A program made the position numbers and the translations under genes. From the NCBI GenBank assembly GCA_022616275.1, contig JAKEFB010000083.1, forward strand, positions 1 to 64,000: a stretch of 64,000 nt of DNA. Reading direction: 5' to 3'. Below are positions 15,687 to 25,600 of the stretch, one piece after another. The notes under the pieces are model-generated. The model worked only from the letters and a program-made list of their open reading frames with translations. It had not been told where the DNA came from and did no database searches. The stretch's first letter is position 1. Every line of letters begins with the position of its first letter. The DNA comes from Chloroflexota bacterium (GTDB lineage: Bacteria; Chloroflexota; Anaerolineae; Promineifilales; Promineifilaceae).

Positions 15687-17441
15687 CTAACCCGGTAGAT
15701 CAACGCAGTTGCCGGTCTCCAACTGGATCGTGTGATCGGTGTTGGCTACCAGGGAACACATCTGGGTGGCTGCGGCCGGCCGGTCGTTGACGGTATAGCC
15801 GGTGAACGGGTTAGGGCCGCCGTAGACGAACCACGTTTCCTGGGTGGGACCAACGCCGGCGTTTTCCGGGGGGATGGTGTTGAAGAAAAAGTGGATATGC
15901 ATGCCTGGCAGGACTGGATTGTAGCCAAAGGTCTCATAGGTCACGACGTAGTTGCTGCCGTCCAGGGTAATGTTGGTAATGCGCACAAAGGGGCCGGCCG
16001 GGTTGGTGGGTGTGGGGGTGTTAGTCGGCCGGGGCGTGGGCGAGGGTGGGGCGGTGTTGGTCGGCCGGGGCGTGCTGGTGGCCGTGGGCTGAGTCGTGGC
16101 AATGGGCTGGATGGTGGGGGTGGCCACGGCCGTACGGCCTTCGCCTACAGCCTGAGCGGCCTGAGTTTCCAGAAATGCGGTTGTCGCCTGAACGTCAGCC
16201 GTGCCATTAGCCCCGGCTATGGGCGTTTCTTCCGTTCCATCACCGCCAAATAGGCTACCGTTGGCCAGCAAAGCGCCACCAATAATCACGCACAACAGCA
16301 GGAGCAACAGCACAGCCCCGCCTCCAATGAGGAGCAAATTGCGCGAGCGGCCCCCGGCGGCCGGCCGGCTGGCCGGGGCGGACACCGGCACAACCTCCGG
16401 CCGGCCGGCCCCCATAGCAGTCCCGGTAGGCGCACCACCCGTAAAGGGCGGCGCAGTTGGCTGGCTCCCGGTGGGCGGGCGGGCAGCCTCGGCTGCCGGG
16501 ACTCTGGTCGGCGGGGGAGGCGGCGGCAGAATAGTCGTTTTTTCCGGCGTGCGGGCGGTGGCTGGCATTTCCAGTATGGTCGCCTCGGCCGGCGGCAGCT
16601 CCAGGCGCGCGGCGCGCAGGGCGGCGGCCATCTCTGCCGCCGTCTGGTAACGGTCGCTGCGCTCCTTGGCCAGCGCCTTGTTGACGACGGCAACCACGTC
16701 CAACGGAATGTCCGGCCGGAGCTGGCGCAGGTCCGGCACCGGGTCGTTGACGTGCATCATCATTAGCGTCATGGCCGAATCGGCTTTAAACGGCGGCCGG
16801 CCGCCCAGCGCCTCGAACAGCATAACGCCCATCGAGTAAATGTCGCTCCGGGCGTCTACCTGTTGGCCCTTAATTTGCTCCGGCGACATGTAGCGGGCCG
16901 TGCCCAGGACAGCCCCGGTAGCCGTGTGCGAGTCGCCGCCCATGATCTTGACGATGCCAAAGTCCATCAGGATAGCCTGGCCGTGTACGTCCAGCATGAC
17001 GTTGGCCGGCTTAATGTCCCGGTGAATCAAGCCCCGACTGTGGGCGTAATCCAGGGCCTCGCTAACGTTGATGCCAAGGCCGACGGCGTCTTTGACCGGC
17101 ATGAAGCGGTTGTCGTCGTTCAGGCGCTTCAATCGGCTTTGCAGGGTTTCGCCAGGTACAAATTCAAAGACGATAAAGTAGAGGGGGCCATCGTGGTTGA
17201 AGTCGTAGACTTGGATGATGTTGGGGTGGCGCAACTTGGCCACGGCCGCCGCTTCTTCTTCAAAGCGGCGGACGAATTCCGGGTCGCTAGACAGGTGGGC
17301 GTGTATCAGCTTGATGGCTACGACGCGGCGCAGGTTGGGGTCGGTGGCCTTGTAGACGGCCGACATGCCGCCCTGGCCCAGTAATTCCGTGATTTGATAC
17401 CGGCCTCCCAACGTCTGGCCGATCCAGGTGGGTTGACTCAT
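15687..17441 (-). CDS. Membrane Ser/Thr kinase with a short outer domain
   Basis: 584 residues. The kinase domain (about 14-280) differs in sequence from the other kinases here: GQGGMSAVY loop, K44, HRDIKPANV near 140, MDFG, GTARYMSPEQIKGQ. It has a Pro/Ala-rich linker, a membrane helix at about 367-390 (LLLIGGGAVLLLLLLC), then a long TPT-type stalk and a terminal domain of about 110 residues (ITNITLDGSNYVVTYETFGY onward). Two Cys in this domain (in ATQMCSL and TGNCVDL) could form a disulfide. The outer domain is not a family I can name. The ribosome site is GGAGA on the minus strand just before ATG 17441. Confidence 0.9.
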   Translation of the reverse strand: MSQPTWIGQTLGGRYQITELLGQGGMSAVYKATDPNLRRVVAIKLIHAHLSSDPEFVRRFEEEAAAVAKLRHPNIIQVYDFNHDGPLYFIVFEFVPGETLQSRLKRLNDDNRFMPVKDAVGLGINVSEALDYAHSRGLIHRDIKPANVMLDVHGQAILMDFGIVKIMGGDSHTATGAVLGTARYMSPEQIKGQQVDARSDIYSMGVMLFEALGGRPPFKADSAMTLMMMHVNDPVPDLRQLRPDIPLDVVAVVNKALAKERSDRYQTAAEMAAALRAARLELPPAEATILEMPATARTPEKTTILPPPPPPTRVPAAEAARPPTGSQPTAPPFTGGAPTGTAMGAGRPEVVPVSAPASRPAAGGRSRNLLLIGGGAVLLLLLLCVIIGGALLANGSLFGGDGTEETPIAGANGTADVQATTAFLETQAAQAVGEGRTAVATPTIQPIATTQPTATSTPRPTNTAPPSPTPRPTNTPTPTNPAGPFVRITNITLDGSNYVVTYETFGYNPVLPGMHIHFFFNTIPPENAGVGPTQETWFVYGGPNPFTGYTVNDRPAAATQMCSLVANTDHTIQLETGNCVDLPG

Positions 17442-17463
17442 GGGTGTTCTCCAGTAAGTTAGA

Positions 17464-17533
17464 AGAGATTAGAGATTGGAGATTACGAGCAACGTTTGTT
17501 GCCAATCTCCAGTCTCCAATCTCCAATCTCCTA
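17464..17533. repeat. AGATTGG heptamer hairpin repeat
   Basis: Tandem AGATTAG/AGATTGG heptamers run into GCAACGTTTGTTGC (a small GCAAC/GTTGC tip) and then into inverted CCAATCT copies. It occupies the gap between two minus-strand genes and reaches the stop codon of the lipoprotein gene at 17531. The same design occurs at 18429, 32636, 39907 and 41897. Confidence 0.85.
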
Positions 17534-18409
17534 ATTTAATAGCCACAACCAGGCGTTATTATACTGGCAGGTGGTGTCGCCTGATTCGTTGAGGGCGACG
17601 AAGGCGATGAAGCCCCGGTCAAAGGCCACGGAAGGCGTCACGTCGCCGAGTTTGGTGCCGTTGGTATAAATACTAAACGTGTTGCCCCGGCCGACGACCA
17701 CCAGGCGGTTGGTGGTGTCGTTCTGCCACTCGAAGAGCGGGTCAATCCCGGTGGCGTAAAAGTCGGTAATTTCGTCGTCTAATACTTCACCATTTTGCAT
17801 GATGATAAAACCGACGTGCCCCTGGGCGCCACGGGTGGCAATAACCATGTATTGGTTGAACGCCTCTTCGTTGCCATCGGTGCGGATGACAAAGCCGCAG
17901 CCGGTCGTGCCGAAACGGGTATTCCAGGTAATGTCGGCCGCCAGAACAAAATCGCGGGCCACCGTGGACAGGAACTCGCCGGCATAGTTATATTGTTGGA
18001 AGCCCTCGGTGAAGATAGTCGCAGGGGGATGAATCCAGCCCAACCGGCCCTGGTTGGGATCTGCCCCATAAGCAGGTAACTCGGCTTTAATCGGGGCCAG
18101 GGCTGCTTCGGTGGCGGCCACGTCGCCGGCGACCGTGGTCGCCTGGGCCACTTCGGTCGCTTCAATAGCCTGGCTTTGTTCCGTCGCCTGGGCCGCCACC
18201 GTGGCTACGGCCACGCCTGGGGTCGGGGTTGTGGTTGGCGGGATTTCGGATGTGTTAGTCGGCAGTGCCCTGGCTGTTTCGGTGGCGGCGATGGACTGGC
18301 TCAAGGCGGTAACAGTCGCTGCCTGGCTACCCCCTGAGCCCACGCCGCAAGCCAGGGTAACGGCCGCCAGGCCAACGAGGAAGAAGATGGGAAACGAAGC
18401 ACGTTTCAT
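17531..18409 (-). CDS. Lipoprotein with a LamG/DUF1080-like domain
   Basis: 292 residues. The signal peptide ends with VTLAC (lipobox), so the protein is probably membrane-anchored outside the cell. A Thr/Ala/Gln-rich stalk of about 90 residues (repeated ATVAAQATEQSQAIEATEVA-like words) is followed by a jelly-roll-like domain from residue 125 (FVLAADITWNTRFGTTGCGF, ...YMVIATRGAQGHVGF, ...NRLVVVGRGNTFSIYTNG). This resembles the concanavalin-type domain on the kinase at 37934-39892, suggesting shared ancestry of the outer sensor modules. No catalytic residues are evident. Repeat elements flank it on both sides. Confidence 0.75.
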   Translation of the reverse strand: MKRASFPIFFLVGLAAVTLACGVGSGGSQAATVTALSQSIAATETARALPTNTSEIPPTTTPTPGVAVATVAAQATEQSQAIEATEVAQATTVAGDVAATEAALAPIKAELPAYGADPNQGRLGWIHPPATIFTEGFQQYNYAGEFLSTVARDFVLAADITWNTRFGTTGCGFVIRTDGNEEAFNQYMVIATRGAQGHVGFIIMQNGEVLDDEITDFYATGIDPLFEWQNDTTNRLVVVGRGNTFSIYTNGTKLGDVTPSVAFDRGFIAFVALNESGDTTCQYNNAWLWLLN

Positions 18410-18428
18410 TGCTGAGACAACTCCATTT

Positions 18429-18505
18429 GGGAGATTGGAGATTAGAGATTGGAGATTGGCAACCAGGGGTTGCTCATAATCTCTAATCTCCGATCTCTAA
18501 TCTCT
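18429..18505. repeat. AGATTGG heptamer hairpin repeat
   Basis: The same family as 17464-17533. Three AGATTGG/AGATTAG units precede GCAACC-AGG-GGTTGC, followed by inverted AATCTCT units up to the stop of the FHA transporter gene (18507). Its tip sequence matches that of the copy at 32636-32702. Confidence 0.85.
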
Positions 18506-18506
18506 C

Positions 18507-21500
18507 TTAGGTCACATCCTTCCGTTTTTGCAGGATCAAAATGCTAACGAACAGGATGAAGCTAATCACTAATTGAGCGACCCAGGTGGTTAACAGTGTG
18601 CCCCAATAGGCGACGGGGTTGGTTTTGTCCACAAACGTCCAGCCAAAGTCCCGAGTGAAGCCACGAATCATAGCCTCGGCCGGGACGACGGCGGCCTGAA
18701 TGGCCGCTTGCTGCTCCCCTTCCCATTGGGCCAGCTCAGCCTGGTATTCAAACAGGGCTTCCTGGTATGCCTGGACCTGGGCCTGGTAGTCGGCTACCTC
18801 GGCCTGATAGACGTCAAGGGCGGCCCGGTATTGGGCCAACTGGTTGTCGTAGGCGTCTTGAATTTGCTGGACCTGGGCGTCCCATACTTCCAGGGCGTCC
18901 AGGTACTCGGCCACGGCCACCTGGTCGGTATCGTCGGCCGGGCGCGTTGGTTGGGGTGGCAGCTCCGGCCGGGGCGGTTCCTGGGGCGGATCACCCGGTT
19001 CAGGCGGCAACGTGTTCGCCGGCTCTTCCGGCCGGGGCGTGCTTACCTCGGCCGTAACAAACTGGCCCACGCTGGGGAAATTGCAAGAGGCCGGGTTGAG
19101 CGCATTTTGCCCCATACAATTGCAGTTCGCATTTTTGTAATCCAGGTCCAGGGCCTCACGTTGTTCCGAGGGTAGTAGCCAGCAGGCGTCCCTGCCCACG
19201 TCGGAGCCGGCGCCGCTGATAGCCATGAAAGCCTGGAAGGCCCAACGGGTGGAAATAGGGGCACTGACGAAGCTGGGTACTGGGACCAGAGCCCCGCCAA
19301 GGACGATTTGCGGCACCATGAACAGGATGACGATGAGCGGGGCCGAGTTGGCGTTGGGGGCCAGGGCCGAGGAAAACAACCCTAACATCATGCCGCCCAT
19401 CGTGGCCAGAACCAGGGAAATGTACATCAGCCCAAACTCTAGATAACCCCCCGGCATGTCAAAGGCCAGGTAATGGACGACCACGTAGCAGGCGGTCTGG
19501 TAGAGAGCCAACAGGCCGGCTACCCAGATCTTGGACATGATGTAGGGCAGGATCTTCAGGTTGACCAGCCGTTCCCGCCTGTAAATATCCTGTTCTTTGA
19601 CAATTTCGCGCATTTGGGCCAGGCCGCCAACCAGCACGCCATAAACGGTCGGCAAGAAGAGAATAATGAGCACCACCGGGAAGTTGCCGCTGGTAAAGTC
19701 AAAGGGGTTGCTGCCCAGGACGAACGCCAGGAGAACTTGCAGCAAGGCAACCAGCGGCGCGGCAGCCAGCATCAGGGCCAGGCTGAAGCGGTCGCGGGTG
19801 AGAATCTTGATGTTGCGGGCCGAGAGGATGAGAAATTGGCGCAGCGACGACACTTGCCGGCGGCGCCGGGGCTTGGGCGCCGGGGCGGCCGCCGCGACCG
19901 CCTGAAGCTGGGCCTTTTCGTCCTCTTCCAGCGGCTGGGTCACGTACTTCTGGTACGCCGGGTGGCTGCGGAACCGCTCGCCCCAATCGGCCGGCTTACC
20001 TTTGCTGGGGTCGTCCAGGATAGCGTAAATCTCGTCAAACTCTATTTCTCGGGCACGGCGGTCGCGTTCGGAGCGGTATTGGTCAAAATATTGCAGGGCC
20101 TCGTCCGGCGGGCCAAACCAGGCCAGGTGGCCACCACGGGCCAGGAAGACGACCTTATCGGCCAGCATGACGTTTTTGGTGGCGTGAGTAATGAGAACAA
20201 TGGTCCGGCCCTGGTCGGCCAGCCGGCGCATCAATTGCATCAACGCCGTTTCTGTGCCGGGGTCCAGGCCGGAAGTAGGCTCGTCCAGGAAGAAGAGTCC
20301 CGGCTTGGTCAGCAACTCCACGCCGATGGAGACGCGTTTTTGCTGGCCGCCGCTCAGGCCGCTAATTTGCACGTCCTTGCGGTGGGAGAGGTCCAGGTCT
20401 TCCAGCACTTCTTCAATGCGCTTGTGCCGCTCGGCCCTGGTTGTGTCGGAGGGCATGCGCAATTGGGCGGCATAGTCCAGGGCCTGGAAGACGGTCAACT
20501 CCATGTGGATGATGTCTTTCTGGGGGACGTAGCCGATGTCGTTGCGAATAACGTCGAAGTTTTTGTAAACGTCTACGTTGTTGACGTAGACTTTGCCGTG
20601 GGTGGCCGGCCGGTAACCGGCGATAGCGTCCACCAGCGTAGATTTGCCGCCGCCGCTCTGGCCGACGACGACGATGAATTCACGCGGCTGGAAAACCAGC
20701 GAGATATTCTGCAAAATATTCAGGTTCTTGCGCACCCACTTGTTTAGACCAACGGACTCCACGCGCAGGCCGCCCGTTTCGTCGAATTGGGCCAGTTGGT
20801 CCTGGCCCATGACAAAACGGTAAGGGCCAATACGGATGGCGTCCTCTGACTTGAGCCAGACGTCTCCTTCAATGCGCTGGTCGTTGACGAAAGTGCCGTT
20901 GGCGCTGCGCAGGTCGCTGATGCGGTAGCGTTGGCCTACCCGCTCGATCTGGGCGTGGAAGCGGGAGACGACGGGGATGTCCAGGACCACGTCGTTGGTT
21001 GCGTCCCGGCCGATGGTAATCACCGACTTTTCGCCAAACTTGACCAGGTCGGCCGGCGCGCCGGCTATCGCCTCGCTCGGTGAGAGATAAGTCATAGTGA
21101 CCAGCAGGCCGGGGTCCGCCCCGCCAATCCGGAACTTATCTTCATGCTGCAGGCGACGGGAGAAGTTCAGCGGCCGGCCTTCGTGGTAAATGGGGTTGCC
21201 GGCGTCGGGGAAGGGCACCAGTTGGTAACCGTCCCCCACCCGCTCCAGCCGGGCGTGGTGGCGGGAAACGATCTTGGAGTTAACGACGATGTCATTGTCC
21301 TCGGCCCGGCCGATGGTGACGCGATCCTTGGTCAGGGTGTAGGTGAGTAGCGGATTACCGGCAATAGCTATTTCGAGGTGGGGCGGGGTCGTCATCGCCG
21401 GCATGACGAAATCGCGGTCAAGCATCGTCTGGCTGCCGACCGGTGGCGCGGCCATGGCGGGTGCGGCCGGCGCCGCGACGGCTGTCCTGGGCGCGCCAGA

Positions 21501-22277
21501 CGGGGCGGCAATAGCCGTGGCCGACTCATCGGCCGCCGCCGGGAGACGATAAGTGAGAATGACGACGGCGTCGGAATCAAGCTGGCCAATGCGCAGCTCG
21601 TCGCCATTTTCCAGGCGGCGCGGGCCGTTGAGGGGCTGGTCGGCAAACAGCACCGGGTTGCCCGCCGTGGGCGAGGGCACAAGTTCGTAGCCGTTACCAA
21701 CCCGCTCCAGCCGGGCGTGCTGGCGGGAAACAATTCGGGAGTCCAGGACGATGTCGCTGCTTTCGGCCCGGCCGATTGTCAGGCTGGGGCGTTCCAGGCG
21801 AAACGTCTGTGGTGGGCCGCCGCCTATCCTGACAATGAGTTCCGGGGGCTCGGCCTGAGCCGGGGGGCGGGGCGGGGGCCGGAGAGCCGTTGGGAGCGCC
21901 TCCTCAATCATTGTTGGCGGCACGAACTCCTTATCCATCTCCGGGACGTAGATGGCGGTCGCATCGGACGCCGGCCCTTCAAAGCGCAGCACAATGCCCA
22001 ATCCGAGCCGGATCAGGTCGCCGGAGCTAAGCACTTCCCGGGTGGTCAGGCGCTGCTCATTTAGAAAAGTCCCATTACTACTACCCAGGTCTTCCAGGTA
22101 ATATAACCCATCCTGCCGGGTGACGCGCGCGTGGCGGCGTGACACGGCCGAGGACGCAATCACCAGGTCTACCTCAGGATCCCGGCCGATGATAACTGTG
22201 GTTTCGGCCAGCTCAAATTCCTGGCCCGGCGAAGGTCCTTCCTGAATGACCAACTTCGCTTTTACTTCAGATCTCAC
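18507..22277 (-). CDS. Four-FHA-domain ABC-2 transporter (ATPase and permease fused)
   Basis: 1,256 residues. Four FHA phosphothreonine-binding domains lie at about 10-105, 146-240, 300-395 and 408-495 (GRDPEVDL...SRRHARV; GRAESSDI...SRQHARL; GRAEDNDI...SRHHARL; GRDATNDV...SRFHAQI). The ABC ATPase has Walker A GQSGGGKST near 540, signature LSGGQQKRVS and Walker B FFLDEPTSG. The ABC-2 permease starts near 840. The layout resembles mycobacterial Rv1747, but with more FHA domains and a Pro-rich plus coiled-coil insertion (about 1075-1200, VYQAEVADYQAQVQAYQEAL) before the last membrane helix. GTG start with AGGAGG 5 nt upstream. It is divergent from the megasynthase, so it may export that product; kinase control through the FHA domains is inferred. 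Confidence 0.92.
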   Translation of the reverse strand: MRSEVKAKLVIQEGPSPGQEFELAETTVIIGRDPEVDLVIASSAVSRRHARVTRQDGLYYLEDLGSSNGTFLNEQRLTTREVLSSGDLIRLGLGIVLRFEGPASDATAIYVPEMDKEFVPPTMIEEALPTALRPPPRPPAQAEPPELIVRIGGGPPQTFRLERPSLTIGRAESSDIVLDSRIVSRQHARLERVGNGYELVPSPTAGNPVLFADQPLNGPRRLENGDELRIGQLDSDAVVILTYRLPAAADESATAIAAPSGAPRTAVAAPAAPAMAAPPVGSQTMLDRDFVMPAMTTPPHLEIAIAGNPLLTYTLTKDRVTIGRAEDNDIVVNSKIVSRHHARLERVGDGYQLVPFPDAGNPIYHEGRPLNFSRRLQHEDKFRIGGADPGLLVTMTYLSPSEAIAGAPADLVKFGEKSVITIGRDATNDVVLDIPVVSRFHAQIERVGQRYRISDLRSANGTFVNDQRIEGDVWLKSEDAIRIGPYRFVMGQDQLAQFDETGGLRVESVGLNKWVRKNLNILQNISLVFQPREFIVVVGQSGGGKSTLVDAIAGYRPATHGKVYVNNVDVYKNFDVIRNDIGYVPQKDIIHMELTVFQALDYAAQLRMPSDTTRAERHKRIEEVLEDLDLSHRKDVQISGLSGGQQKRVSIGVELLTKPGLFFLDEPTSGLDPGTETALMQLMRRLADQGRTIVLITHATKNVMLADKVVFLARGGHLAWFGPPDEALQYFDQYRSERDRRAREIEFDEIYAILDDPSKGKPADWGERFRSHPAYQKYVTQPLEEDEKAQLQAVAAAAPAPKPRRRRQVSSLRQFLILSARNIKILTRDRFSLALMLAAAPLVALLQVLLAFVLGSNPFDFTSGNFPVVLIILFLPTVYGVLVGGLAQMREIVKEQDIYRRERLVNLKILPYIMSKIWVAGLLALYQTACYVVVHYLAFDMPGGYLEFGLMYISLVLATMGGMMLGLFSSALAPNANSAPLIVILFMVPQIVLGGALVPVPSFVSAPISTRWAFQAFMAISGAGSDVGRDACWLLPSEQREALDLDYKNANCNCMGQNALNPASCNFPSVGQFVTAEVSTPRPEEPANTLPPEPGDPPQEPPRPELPPQPTRPADDTDQVAVAEYLDALEVWDAQVQQIQDAYDNQLAQYRAALDVYQAEVADYQAQVQAYQEALFEYQAELAQWEGEQQAAIQAAVVPAEAMIRGFTRDFGWTFVDKTNPVAYWGTLLTTWVAQLVISFILFVSILILQKRKDVT

Positions 22278-22310
22278 ACAATCCTCCTAACGTGGGCAAA
22301 CCGGAGCCAG

Positions 22311-22373
22311 CTTTCTGTCACGAATGGCTCAGGCCGATCTCTGGATCCAGCCTGAGCCATTCGCGACAGAAAG
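22311..22373. promoter_or_regulatory. 23-bp inverted repeat in the transporter leader
   Basis: Arms at 22311-22333 and 22351-22373 (CTTTCTGTCACGAATGGCTC plus AGG, and its inverse) differ at one position and enclose a 17-nt loop. On the minus-strand RNA the mismatch becomes a G-U pair, so the hairpin would be stronger in the transporter transcript. It lies about 35 bp upstream of the GTG start. A TATAAT-like -10 on the minus strand (22414-22419) would place it in the leader. It could be an attenuator, an operator, or a relic of a small mobile element. Confidence 0.55.
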
Positions 22374-22574
22374 TCGCCGGCCGACGCCAAGGGTAACTTG
22401 AATCTAGTGGTTGATTATAAACGATACACCTGGAAGAGGTGCGTACGCGCAAGAGAGTTTATCAAAGTTTACTGTTTTGTGGTATAAGTGGTTACGTCAA
22501 ACACAGGGGGCGTCCGGCGATAATGACATTGTGGTTAATAGATCTTGGTTATTAGTTATTGGTAATTGAGTAAT

Positions 22575-22631
22575 TGTCCATAAATAACTTGCCGTGCTTT
22601 CCGTCAAAAGTTAGGAAGTTATTTCTGGACA
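22575..22631 (+). promoter_or_regulatory. 16-bp inverted repeat in the megasynthase leader
   Basis: Arms TGTCCATAAATAACTT (22575-22590) and AAGTTATTTCTGGACA (22616-22631) pair with one mismatch across a 25-nt loop. The right arm ends about 6 nt before the ribosome site of the megasynthase. The position fits a repressor operator or a leader structure controlling translation. Confidence 0.5.
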
Positions 22632-22651
22632 GGTCCTAAGGGAAACTAATC

Positions 22652-25600
22652 ATGGCTTTGAACCCACGTGTAGTGGATTCCTTCCAGCCGGAGACGCTTG
22701 TTGAACTCCTACGCTGGCGCGCCCAGCGCCAGCCCGACAATTTAGCTTATACGTTCCTGGTTGATGGTGAAACCGAAGAGATCAGCCTGACTTACGCCGA
22801 ACTGGACCAGCGGGCCCGCTCGATTGCTGCCTGGCTGCAGCGCAAGAGTGCGGTCGGGGAACGGGTCTTGTTGCTCTACCCCTCAGGGCTGGATTATATT
22901 GCCGCCTTTTTCGGCTGCCTGTACGCCGGGGTGGTGGCCGTGCCCGCTTACCCGCCCCGGCTCAACCGGCCCTCAGCTCGTATCCAGGGCATTGTCGCCG
23001 ACGCCGAAGCGACCGTAGCCCTGACGACGACCCAAATCCTGGACAACCTGGAGCGCCGCTTTGAACACGCCCCGGACTTGGCCGCGCTACGCTGGCTGGA
23101 TACCGAGGAAATCCCGGCCGGCCTGGAAGCAGAGTGGCGGGAACCAACTGTAATCCCCGAGACCCTGGCCTTTCTGCAGTATACTTCCGGCTCGACCAGC
23201 GCCCCCAAGGGTGTCATGCTGAGCCACGGCAACCTGATCCACAACCTGGCCGTGATTCGCCACGGTTTCCAAATAGATACTGCCAGCCAGGGGGTCTTGG
23301 GGGTCTTTTGGTTGCCCAGCTACCACGATATGGGCCTGATCGGCGGCATCCTGGAGCCGATGTACGTCGGCGGGTCGTCTTTACTGATGTCGCCGGCCGC
23401 TTTCTTACAGCGCCCAGCCCGCTGGCTGGAGGCCATCACCCGCTACCAGGGTGCGATCAGCGGCGCGCCCAACTTCGCCTACCAGTTGTGCGTGGAGAAG
23501 ATCACCCCCGAACAACGCGCCGGCCTGGATCTGAGTAGCTGGCACACCGCTTTTTGTGGCGCTGAACCGATCCGGCCAAGCACGCTGGTCCAATTTGCCG
23601 AGGCCTTTGTCCCTTGTGGCTTCAACCCCCGCGCGTTTTACCCCTGCTATGGTCTAGCGGAAGGCAGCTTGCTGGTCTCCGGCGGTGATGGCCCGGCCGA
23701 GCCAACTATTTACACCATCCGGGCCAGCGCCCTGGGCCAGAACCGGGCCACTCCGGCTGGGGAAACGGAGCAAGACGCCCAGAAAATGGTCAGTTGCGGC
23801 CATGCCCTCCTGGATCAGCAAATCGTCATTGCCAATCCGGAAACGATGAGCCGCTGCGCGGCCGGCGAGGTGGGCGAAATCTGGATGGCCGGGCCGAGTG
23901 TGGCCCAGGGGTATTGGGGCCGGCCGGAGCAGACGGCGGCCACCTTCCAGGCTTACCTGGCCGACAGCGGCGAGGGACCGTTTTTGCGTACCGGCGACCT
24001 GGGCTTCCTGCACGAGGGCGAACTGTACGTGACCGGCCGGCTAAAAGACCTGATTATCATTCGCGGCCGCAACCATTACCCCCAGGACCTGGAATTGGCG
24101 GCCGAGCAAAGCCACGAGGCCCTGGAGCCGCATATGGGCGCGGCTTTCTCCGTAGAAGTGAACGGCGAGGAGCGGCTGGTCATCGTTCACGAAGTCACTC
24201 GCCGCCATCGCAAGGTGGACGTCCGGGAAGTGGCAGCGGCCGTGCGCCAGGCCCTGGCCGAACAGCACGAAATACAGCTTTACGCCCTGACGCTGATTAA
24301 ACCATTGAGCATCCCCAAGACTTCCAGCGGCAAAATCAAGCGTCACGCTTGCAAGCTCTGCTTCCTTGACGGCACGCTCGAAATCATCGGCCAGTGGCGC
24401 CTGGACGAGCCGAAGGAAGCAGCGCCGCAACCAGCCCAAACCGGCGAGACACTTGAAAAGCTCATAATCGGCGGTCAATCCAAAATCCAAAATCAAAAAT
24501 CTAAAATCGAATCCTGGCTAGTCGAACAACTGGCGACGCGAGTGAACCTCTCGCCGGCCGGGATAGACATTCGCCAGCCCTTTGCCGCCTATGGCCTGGA
24601 CTCGGTCCAGGCCGTCAGCCTGGCCGGGGAGCTGGAAAGCTGGCTCGGCCGCAGCCTGCCGCCGACGCTGGCCTGGGATTACCCGACTATTGCCGAGCTG
24701 GCCGCCCACCTGGCCGGGGACGAAACGCCCACTGAGACGGACAGCAGACAGCCGGCCGGCCGACATGTCTCCACCCACGAACCCATCGCCGTCATTGGCC
24801 TGGGTTGCCGTTTTCCCGGCGCGCCAGACCCCGACGCCTTCTGGCAACTGCTGCACGACGGCGTAGACGCCATCCGCGAAGTGCCGCCGGACCGTTGGGA
24901 CGTGGACGCCTTTTACGCCGCCAAAGATGGTGTCCGGGGCAAAATGAACACCCGTTGGGGTGGTTTCCTGGACCAGATTGACCACTTTGACCCCCGCTTT
25001 TTTGGCATTGCCCCCCGCGAGGCCAGCCGCATGGACCCCCAGCAGCGGCTGTTGCTGGAAGTGGCCTGGGAAGCGCTGGAAAACGCCGGTCTGATCCCTG
25101 GCGACCTGGCCGAAAGCGCCACCGGCGTCTTTGTTGGCATCAGCAGCTACGACTACTCTCGCTTGCAGTTCAGCGACCCCGGCCAGATTGACGCTTACGC
25201 CGGCACGGGCAACGCCCACAGTATTGCCGCCAACCGCCTCTCTTACCTGCTGGACCTGCGCGGCCCCAGCCTGGCCGTGGACACGGCCTGTTCCTCGTCC
25301 CTGGTGGCCATGCACCTGGCCATACAGAGCCTGCGTAACGGCGAATCGGACCTGGCCCTGGCTGGCGGGGTCAATCTGCTGCTGGCTCCCGAATTGACCA
25401 TTACCTTTTCCCAGGCGCGGATGATGGCCGCCGACGGCCGGTGCAAAACCTTTGACGCCCGGGCCGACGGTTACGTGCGCGGCGAAGGCTGCGGCCTGGT
25501 GGTTCTCAAGCGGCTGTCCGACGCGCTGCACGACGGCGACAACGTCCTGGCCGTGCTCCGTGGCTCGGCCGTCAACCAGGACGGCCGCAGCAACGGCCTG

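Larger units (their letters stand above)
22278..22651. other. Divergent intergenic region of 374 bp
   Basis: No gene is supported here. From left to right it holds the transporter ribosome site, the 23-bp inverted repeat, a minus-strand TATAAT (22414-22419), a weak plus-strand TATAAG (22483-22488) with only a poor -35, TAATTG-type repeat words (22550-22575), the inverted repeat at 22575-22631, and the megasynthase ribosome site AAGGGA (22638-22643). Confidence 0.6.

Noticed and set aside
19473-20747. Long plus-strand open frame (about 424 codons) opposite the FHA transporter.
   Set aside because: It lies wholly antisense to a gene with clear Walker and FHA motifs, has His/Gln/Val-rich shadow composition, no ribosome site and no family resemblance.
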